A DNA stretch of 10,615 bases from Gammaproteobacteria bacterium (GTDB taxonomy: Bacteria; Pseudomonadota; Gammaproteobacteria; SZUA-21), in contig JALUUZ010000283.1 in the NCBI GenBank assembly GCA_027021095.1, positions 1-10,615 on the forward strand. Direction: 5' to 3'. The position numbers and the translations under genes are program-made. Positions 6,459 through 10,615 of the stretch are shown here, in pieces (position 1 is the first letter of the stretch; each line of letters begins with the position of its first letter). The notes beneath the pieces were generated by a model. The model was given only the letters and a program-made list of their open reading frames with translations, had not been told where the DNA came from and ran no database searches.

Positions 6459-7613
6459 ATGATGGTGTCTTATATACTCTCGATCAAAGAAGCGGTACTC
6501 AAAAAAAAAGAGTACTACAAACGATGGACCAAACTTGAGGATGCTATCAGCAAGGCGAGCAAAAAGGCGGGACACTACACGCAAAGAACGGTAAAAGGCA
6601 AACCCACTCGTTTGCCCGTCACCATAGAACGCCGGCGCCTTAAAGCGCTGTTTGAAGACGACCAGTACGACACACCAGTGTCGATTGCCGAATTGATCGC
6701 GCTGGACAGGATACTGTCACCGCCCGACTCGCTGACTGAAAATCCCCTGCTTGTCCGTGTTGGCGAGAATTTCCTGCACAGTTACAGAAACCAGCAGACC
6801 ATGTGCGTCATGATCGGCGCTCGATATCTAAAAGAACGTATGACAGACATGATTGCGACCTGGGATTTCAGGGCCTTCAGGAAACTCTATACGGCACCGG
6901 AACTGTCTCACCTGCGTATCGACATGTTCCATGCCTACTGTATGCCAAACAAGCTTGACCGGGTAAAAGACGAATCCTGGGTCAAGGAGCTCGACAAGGA
7001 GATCAGCATCACCGCGATCGCCAGCCCGTATGTCTGTCATGCGACTGAATATCTTATGGCAAAAATACTCAACCTCGGCAACAATAAGCTGCCGCGCTTA
7101 CCCTGTTACCTTGCCTGGCCCAAGAAAAAACGTGAACAGAGACTGATCTACGAAGACCTGAACCTGAAAAGAGACGAACTAAGAAGCAAGAGAATAAAAA
7201 ACTGGACATCGGTGACAGACGAGACACGGGCTTTTCTGGTCGGCAGAAAACTCTACCTGTCCACGCAAATTGGCACCAGCTATGGTTTGATCCTTGCACA
7301 ACGGCAGCCCGACAACGGAAAAATCTTTCTTGTCGTCTGCGGTGCCTATGGTCCCACGACTCACGCGGCCTGCTGCTACCTGGCTAAGGGCAGCCTGCCC
7401 GCGGTACTACCACCCTTCGATCCTGACCTCGCGGTACAACCCGTATTGACCGCAGTAATCGGTATCGAGGTGGAATACCGCGATAAGGATAGAAGAAATA
7501 CCGATGAACTGCGCGACAACCGAAAATGGATTGACTCCGATGTCTCGCCAGACGTATTGCTGTGGACGCTCGAAGGTGATGAATGGAAATCCAAGGCAAT
7601 CAAAGAAAACTAG
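6459..7613 (+). CDS. Unrecognised 384-residue cytoplasmic protein
   Basis: I do not recognise this family. The product has no signal peptide or membrane segment. The first 60 residues are very basic (Lys/Arg-rich, with RRRLKALFED), followed by a helical part (about 54-85, ending SIAELIALDRIL) that could be a helix-turn-helix. A mixed alpha/beta region follows, with ITAIASPYVCHATEYLM (184-200) and a Gly/Thr-rich stretch FLVVCGAYGPTTHAACCYL (290-308) resembling a phosphate- or nucleotide-binding turn; these two resemblances are inference from pattern alone. AGGA at 6451-6454 is 4 bases from ATG 6459 and 7 from the adjacent ATG 6462, so the second Met is equally likely. The gene faces pafA tail to tail across a 240-base gap, so it is not co-transcribed with the Pup cassette. 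Its AAA-rich 5' part is more AT-rich than its neighbours, suggesting an accessory gene. Confidence 0.8.
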   Translation: MMVSYILSIKEAVLKKKEYYKRWTKLEDAISKASKKAGHYTQRTVKGKPTRLPVTIERRRLKALFEDDQYDTPVSIAELIALDRILSPPDSLTENPLLVRVGENFLHSYRNQQTMCVMIGARYLKERMTDMIATWDFRAFRKLYTAPELSHLRIDMFHAYCMPNKLDRVKDESWVKELDKEISITAIASPYVCHATEYLMAKILNLGNNKLPRLPCYLAWPKKKREQRLIYEDLNLKRDELRSKRIKNWTSVTDETRAFLVGRKLYLSTQIGTSYGLILAQRQPDNGKIFLVVCGAYGPTTHAACCYLAKGSLPAVLPPFDPDLAVQPVLTAVIGIEVEYRDKDRRNTDELRDNRKWIDSDVSPDVLLWTLEGDEWKSKAIKEN

Positions 7614-7628
7614 TGCGTCGTACGCACC
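7611..7628 (+). repeat. REP-like palindrome overlapping the stop codon
   Basis: GTGCGT, loop CGT, ACGCAC (7613-7627) forms a 6-bp hairpin whose sequence differs at only one base over 16 from the palindrome at 3524-3540 (reverse complement). The preceding CTAG, containing the stop codon TAG of the upstream gene, resembles a degenerate GTAG head. I infer the same REP family as the cluster at 3524-3730. Confidence 0.5.
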
Positions 7629-7676
7629 ACACCCTGTATGAAGTACTTTGACAGGTCATGACAATACCAACCCCCG

Positions 7677-7768
7677 CCTGAACGACCCCGCGGTCCGCAA
7701 GCTTTTTTCTGCGCCGCCTCTGGGCGAGGCGATGTTGCAGAAAAAAGCTTGCGGACTGCGGGTTCAGG
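7677..7768. repeat. Large nested inverted repeat between convergent genes
   Basis: A perfect 20-bp pair, gtccgcaagcttttttctgc at 7693-7712 and its reverse complement at 7737-7756, encloses an inner 5-bp hairpin (GCCTC 7716-7720, GAGGC 7726-7730). The outer stem continues past one mismatch with CCCGC (7687-7691) / GCGGG (7758-7762), then, after a 4-base bulge, CCTGAA (7677-7682) / TTCAGG (7763-7768). Together it can form a rod of about 36 base pairs, equally stable in either strand's RNA. It lies 86 bases beyond the pafA stop codon and 64 bases beyond the stop of the opposing gene, a suitable place for a bidirectional terminator, but neither strand has a T tract after the stem; the T run is inside the arms. 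A MITE-like element or RNase III site is also possible. No clear target-site duplication is visible. Confidence 0.85.
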
Positions 7769-7853
7769 CTCCAAGCGATCTCCAGGTGTTTTGAATCGCA
7801 TCACATCACGCGAAGAGGCTTTGAGACGCTGGCTCACCGACCGGGCGCACGTA

Positions 7854-9251
7854 TCAGGTTATCTGTCCCCACTGGGGCGTTCTGACGAACGGCGAAGCCA
7901 GGTCCAGGCGGCACCGGCTTTTGGTATCGACTATCACATCCCAGTCACACAGAAACTGCGACGCATCCTTGCCATCCCATATTCGCTTGATCCACTTGCC
8001 CCGCGGGTTGGCGCGTGTATCCTGGGGTGGATTGTCGACAGCGGACTGAATCGCACTTTCAGGCACGACCTCATGGGCAAGTACGCCGGATGCGTGCATT
8101 TGATTGAAGATTCCGTTTTCACCAAGTTCGCCGAAACGTATATCCATCTCGGCGAGCTTGGCGCGAACCCGAAGCCGCTCATCCTTATCCAATTGGCTGA
8201 CATGGCGAAGACCGGGCGAATGCTTGTCGAAACAGGCAGCATGATGCTTCTCCAGGTACCGACTGAACAAACTGTACTTCATCGCCCAGTCCAACTGGCC
8301 GGCGACATGTTCCGGTCCTTTGCCCAGGTCATCGAGCAGTGATTCGAGCCGGTTACACGCCTCCTCGGCCCACACCGGCATAAACCCGCTTTTCAGGCAG
8401 CTCCGGATCCGCTCCAGGTAGGCCCGCTGTATGCCGACCGCCGTGGTCTTGCGGCCGTTGGTGAGTTCGATCGGCACAGCCTGGCAGCTCACATCCCTGC
8501 ACAACCTTGCCAGTGTGCCGACCGGGTGACGGATTGCAATATCCTTGGCGACGGAAACACCCCGGCTACTGAGCAGCGTGATCAAATTAGTCATCGCAAT
8601 TCTGAGCCATACCGCCTTGTGTGAGCAAAGCGTGTCGCCGAAGATGATATGCAGCCTCCGGTAGCCGGCACGCGCCAAGGCTTCATTACGGGAATTAAAG
8701 ATGCCGCGGTGCTCGGTAGTATCGTCAGTCATCTTGGATTTAAAGAATTCCGCTCGCGGCGACAATGAAAAGGCCGGGGTATCCTGCGAAACATCCAAGC
8801 CGCCTGCTCCGGTGTAAATCACCCTGGTGACCAGGTGCGGGATCAGGTCTTCTGGATTCAAGCGGCCGCTATACAGGTGCGACTCATGGCTGCCCCAGGT
8901 GTTACCCGTTTTGAAATAACACACGTTGGTTTTCCAGATCCTGACCTGATAATCGAGCCGTTTCGCCAGTCCGAGCAGCAGCTTTTCCTGTGCAAACAGG
9001 TGCGCGACCATCGCGTCAGGCGAGGTGACCTCGGGCGTGCTGTATTCCAGGTGCCCACCGATATCCAGATAGATTCTCGCGCCATTGGCAAGAAACAGGC
9101 CGCTTTGCGACGAAGCGAGCGACGGCAACTCGGATGCCATACCCAGAAGATCAGCACTGATGCTGTGCGGCGTACGAGTAGTCTCCACAGTAGTCTCTAC
9201 ATCGGCGACAGCCAGTTCCGTTTCCATCCCAAACAAGGATCGTGTCGACAT
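7854..9251 (-). CDS. pafA: Pup ligase PafA homologue
   Basis: PafA uses ATP to join the C-terminal Glu of Pup to lysine side chains of target proteins. The 465-residue product (Mycobacterium PafA is about 452) shows family motifs throughout: GMETE (8-12, metal-binding glutamates), NGARIYLDIGGHLEYSTPE (56-74, with Asp63 at the catalytic aspartate position), GSHESHL (120-126, family GCHENYL), RRLHIIFGD (198-206), LTNGRKTTAVGIQRAYLE, LDWAMKYSLFSRYLE and NPPQDTRANPRGKWI, with a C-terminal WDVIVD...ASPF segment. The spacing of about 43 residues between GMETE and NGARIYLD matches PafA and leaves no room for the extra loop of Dop; the C-terminal WD and SPF segments also favour PafA. The start ATG 9251 has AGGAG 6 bases upstream. 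It lies 25 bases after pup and ends the operon. RDE of the family is RNE here. PafA versus Dop is inference; superfamily membership is clear. Confidence 0.88.
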   Translation of the reverse strand: MSTRSLFGMETELAVADVETTVETTRTPHSISADLLGMASELPSLASSQSGLFLANGARIYLDIGGHLEYSTPEVTSPDAMVAHLFAQEKLLLGLAKRLDYQVRIWKTNVCYFKTGNTWGSHESHLYSGRLNPEDLIPHLVTRVIYTGAGGLDVSQDTPAFSLSPRAEFFKSKMTDDTTEHRGIFNSRNEALARAGYRRLHIIFGDTLCSHKAVWLRIAMTNLITLLSSRGVSVAKDIAIRHPVGTLARLCRDVSCQAVPIELTNGRKTTAVGIQRAYLERIRSCLKSGFMPVWAEEACNRLESLLDDLGKGPEHVAGQLDWAMKYSLFSRYLEKHHAACFDKHSPGLRHVSQLDKDERLRVRAKLAEMDIRFGELGENGIFNQMHASGVLAHEVVPESAIQSAVDNPPQDTRANPRGKWIKRIWDGKDASQFLCDWDVIVDTKSRCRLDLASPFVRTPQWGQIT

Positions 9252-9276
9252 TGCTTACTCCTGGTCGGCTGGTGAG

Positions 9277-9477
9277 CTATTGGCCGCCGTGCTGCCGGCT
9301 TTGGCGAATAAATTCCATGCTGTCGTTTTCGCTGACAGCCTGAATGATCCTGTCGGCGGCAGCGAACATGCTGGCTGCGGTTTTCCGCTCTGCCGACATA
9401 TCCGGGGCTGCGCCTACAGCGTCTGCGTCTCCGTCAGTGGGTTTGTCATTGTGGATAGGCAATTCTTTTTCAGACAT
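9277..9477 (-). CDS. pup: Pup-like protein modifier ending in Gly-Gly-Gln
   Basis: Pup is a small, mostly disordered protein that tags others through its C-terminal residue. This 66-residue product ends in GGQ at the very C-terminus, the unprocessed form that needs deamidation by Dop. Aligned from the C-terminus, EFIRQSRQHGGQ matches the Mycobacterium Pup end DFVRAYVQKGGQ at Phe56, Arg58, Gln62 and GGQ, with conservative Glu55 and Ile57. Residues 1-29 are rich in Asp, Pro, Gly and Ala and look disordered; residues 30-60 are predicted helical with hydrophobic spacing (Met37, Phe38, Ile44, Ile45, Val48). Lysines occur only at 4, 12 and 32; the Pup Lys61 position is His63. ATG 9477 is chosen because GAGGAG lies 6 bases upstream; an in-frame TTG at 9483 overlaps that site. 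It is flanked by dop (30-base gap) and pafA (25-base gap). Confidence 0.85.
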   Translation of the reverse strand: MSEKELPIHNDKPTDGDADAVGAAPDMSAERKTAASMFAAADRIIQAVSENDSMEFIRQSRQHGGQ

Positions 9478-9507
9478 GATCAACTCCTCTTATACTCAGT
9501 ATGTTAG

Positions 9508-10615
9508 TCAAAAACAGCCGCGAATGGCCTTGCCAAAATTTCTGATCACAGCCGCCTCGTCACTGCATTGGGCAAGGTCTGCCTCCGTTGCACCGTGCAC
9601 ACTGGGGAACTTCACGGTTTCAGTCAGCGTGCACCTTTCACGCCTTACACGATAGCTGACTGCGTCCCAGTTGACGCTGACGATGTCGCTCACCGGCAGC
9701 TGGCGTAACAACTGTGTCCTGCCCCAGGCCCGGGTTCCTGATGGCGGATTGGCTTGAAAGTAATCGATCTCGTCATCAGTGACGAGGCGGTCGACAAACC
9801 CGTCTGCCAGCGCCTGGTAGTAGATCCCTTCGGCAGGATCCAGTGATGAGTACAGCATATCCAGGTAGCACACCTGCGGTGAGGCCCAGCCGGGTGCTGC
9901 CCGGCTGTCGAGCGCCTGCTCGATCACCCGTTTCTTCAACACCCAGTCCAGGCGCCGGGACAAGCGGTCGAAATCACGGGCCTCGAGCAACTCGAGCGTC
10001 TCGCCCCAGTACTCAAGAATCTGCATTGCCTCAGGCACATACCCTTCGGCACGCCCGGACTCGACGAATCGCTGCGCCTGCTCGAAAAAACGCAGCTGGA
10101 TCTCCACTGCTGTCAGTGCCTCACCACCGATCAGCCTGGCTTTCTTTGTCAGTGATGGTGAGCAATCGAACAGCCTGAGCGCGTAAAGCGGTTCATCGAG
10201 CGTCAGCGTATCGCCCACCGCCCCCTCCTCGAACATCGCCAGCATGATCTGGTTGACGCCTGCCTTGAGGTAGAGAGCCGGCTCCGCCAGGTTGGTGTCG
10301 TAAAAGATATCGTGCAGCCGTGCCTCGTCACAATGTGCTTCGTCGCGCTCGTTGAACAGCGGCCGGTCGTACATGGTCTGCACACCGCGCACACATTTCA
10401 TTTCCAGGCCACGTTGAGTCAACTGGTACTGTGCTTTGTTGTCCGACAACAAAGCTACCCGCCCCTGCCCGGTATAGACGATGCTCGATACTTTGAATGT
10501 CAAAAATTTCAGCAGGGTGTGCGGGGAGCGATCTACCAACCTGTGCCACAGCCGTTTCGAGATATGGAAGTTCATGTGGCCGCCATAACTGTGACCGAAC
10601 GAATCGACATTGTTC
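9508..10615 (-). CDS. dop: Pup deamidase/depupylase Dop homologue, N-terminus outside the window
   Basis: Dop hydrolyses the C-terminal Gln of Pup to Glu and can cleave Pup from substrates. The frame is open through the right edge: 13 further codons lie upstream of the ATG at 10575 and encode NNVDSFGHSYGGH, matching the family's KNNxDxxGNSYGCHENYL motif, so that ATG is internal. About 368 residues are visible of some 500. Family motifs follow in order: TGQGRV, RPLFNERDEAH, LTAVEIQLRFFEQAQRFVE, LDWVLKKRVIEQ, CYLDMLYSSLDPAEGIYYQA, NPPSGTRAWGRTQLL and VNWDAVSY. The QYSDVRPEKGLY-like and WDSVIF-like segments near the C-terminus favour Dop over PafA. The N-terminal metal glutamates, catalytic Asp and diagnostic Dop-loop lie outside the window and cannot be checked. 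One oddity: the Glu of GCHEN is Met here. The stop is 30 bases before pup. Confidence 0.85.
   Translation of the reverse strand, partial: NNVDSFGHSYGGHMNFHISKRLWHRLVDRSPHTLLKFLTFKVSSIVYTGQGRVALLSDNKAQYQLTQRGLEMKCVRGVQTMYDRPLFNERDEAHCDEARLHDIFYDTNLAEPALYLKAGVNQIMLAMFEEGAVGDTLTLDEPLYALRLFDCSPSLTKKARLIGGEALTAVEIQLRFFEQAQRFVESGRAEGYVPEAMQILEYWGETLELLEARDFDRLSRRLDWVLKKRVIEQALDSRAAPGWASPQVCYLDMLYSSLDPAEGIYYQALADGFVDRLVTDDEIDYFQANPPSGTRAWGRTQLLRQLPVSDIVSVNWDAVSYRVRRERCTLTETVKFPSVHGATEADLAQCSDEAAVIRNFGKAIRGCF

Noticed and set aside
7749..8342. Plus-strand 197-codon open frame overlapping the 3' end of pafA
   Set aside because: It starts inside the large inverted repeat and then runs antisense to clear PafA motifs; the sequence is low in recognisable structure.
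9478..9507. TTGACT and TATAAG between dop and pup as a promoter for pup
   Set aside because: The spacing is only 11 bases, too short for a sigma-70 promoter; pup is more likely co-transcribed with dop.
9508..10575. ATG at 10575 as the true start of the Dop homologue
   Set aside because: The frame remains open upstream to the window edge and encodes the conserved NNxD...G-SYG-H motif; the ATG is an internal Met inside that motif.

Overview
The window looks like chromosomal DNA of a Gram-negative bacterium, most likely a gammaproteobacterium. The evidence is the dnaX-ybaB-recR operon with its gammaproteobacterial style of DnaX C-terminus, a 4.5S-type SRP RNA next to it, a WspA-type chemoreceptor with a sigma-54 promoter, and REP-like palindromes. 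The genus cannot be read from the sequence; this assignment is inference.

Layout, left to right. (1) 1-146: the 5' end of an unrecognised gene leaving the window on the minus strand, with a strong ribosome binding site. (2) 147-595: an AT-rich stretch without a convincing gene. (3) 596-3147: a tight minus-strand operon dnaX (clamp loader tau/gamma), ybaB (nucleoid-associated protein) and recR (recombinational repair), preceded by ffs (SRP RNA, 3328-3443). (4) 3444-3730: a cluster of palindromes, three of them with the GTAG head typical of REP elements; one overlaps the stop codon of the next gene. (5) 3727-5982: a 751-residue chemoreceptor, minus strand, with a near-consensus sigma-54 promoter at 6042-6058. 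(6) 6052-6427: a frameshifted, truncated remnant of a Lcl/DUF1566-domain gene. (7) 6459-7613: an unrecognised 384-residue protein, plus strand. (8) 7613-7853: a convergent gap with another REP-like palindrome and a large, nearly perfect inverted repeat. (9) 7854-10615: a minus-strand operon of three genes that I read as dop - pup - pafA.

The main discovery is region 9. A 66-residue, acidic, probably disordered protein ending in Gly-Gly-Gln lies between two members of the Pup ligase / Pup deamidase superfamily (carboxylate-amine ligases related to glutamine synthetase). The downstream one has the length, the short N-terminal spacing and the C-terminal motifs of PafA (ligase). The upstream one, cut by the window edge, has the C-terminal motifs of Dop. 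In the known pathway Dop converts the C-terminal Gln of Pup to Glu, PafA joins that Glu to lysines of target proteins, and Dop can also remove Pup. A Pup ending in Gln together with both enzymes therefore makes a complete conjugation cassette. No proteasome subunit or ARC/Mpa ATPase gene lies in the window; whether they lie upstream of 10615 is the key open question.
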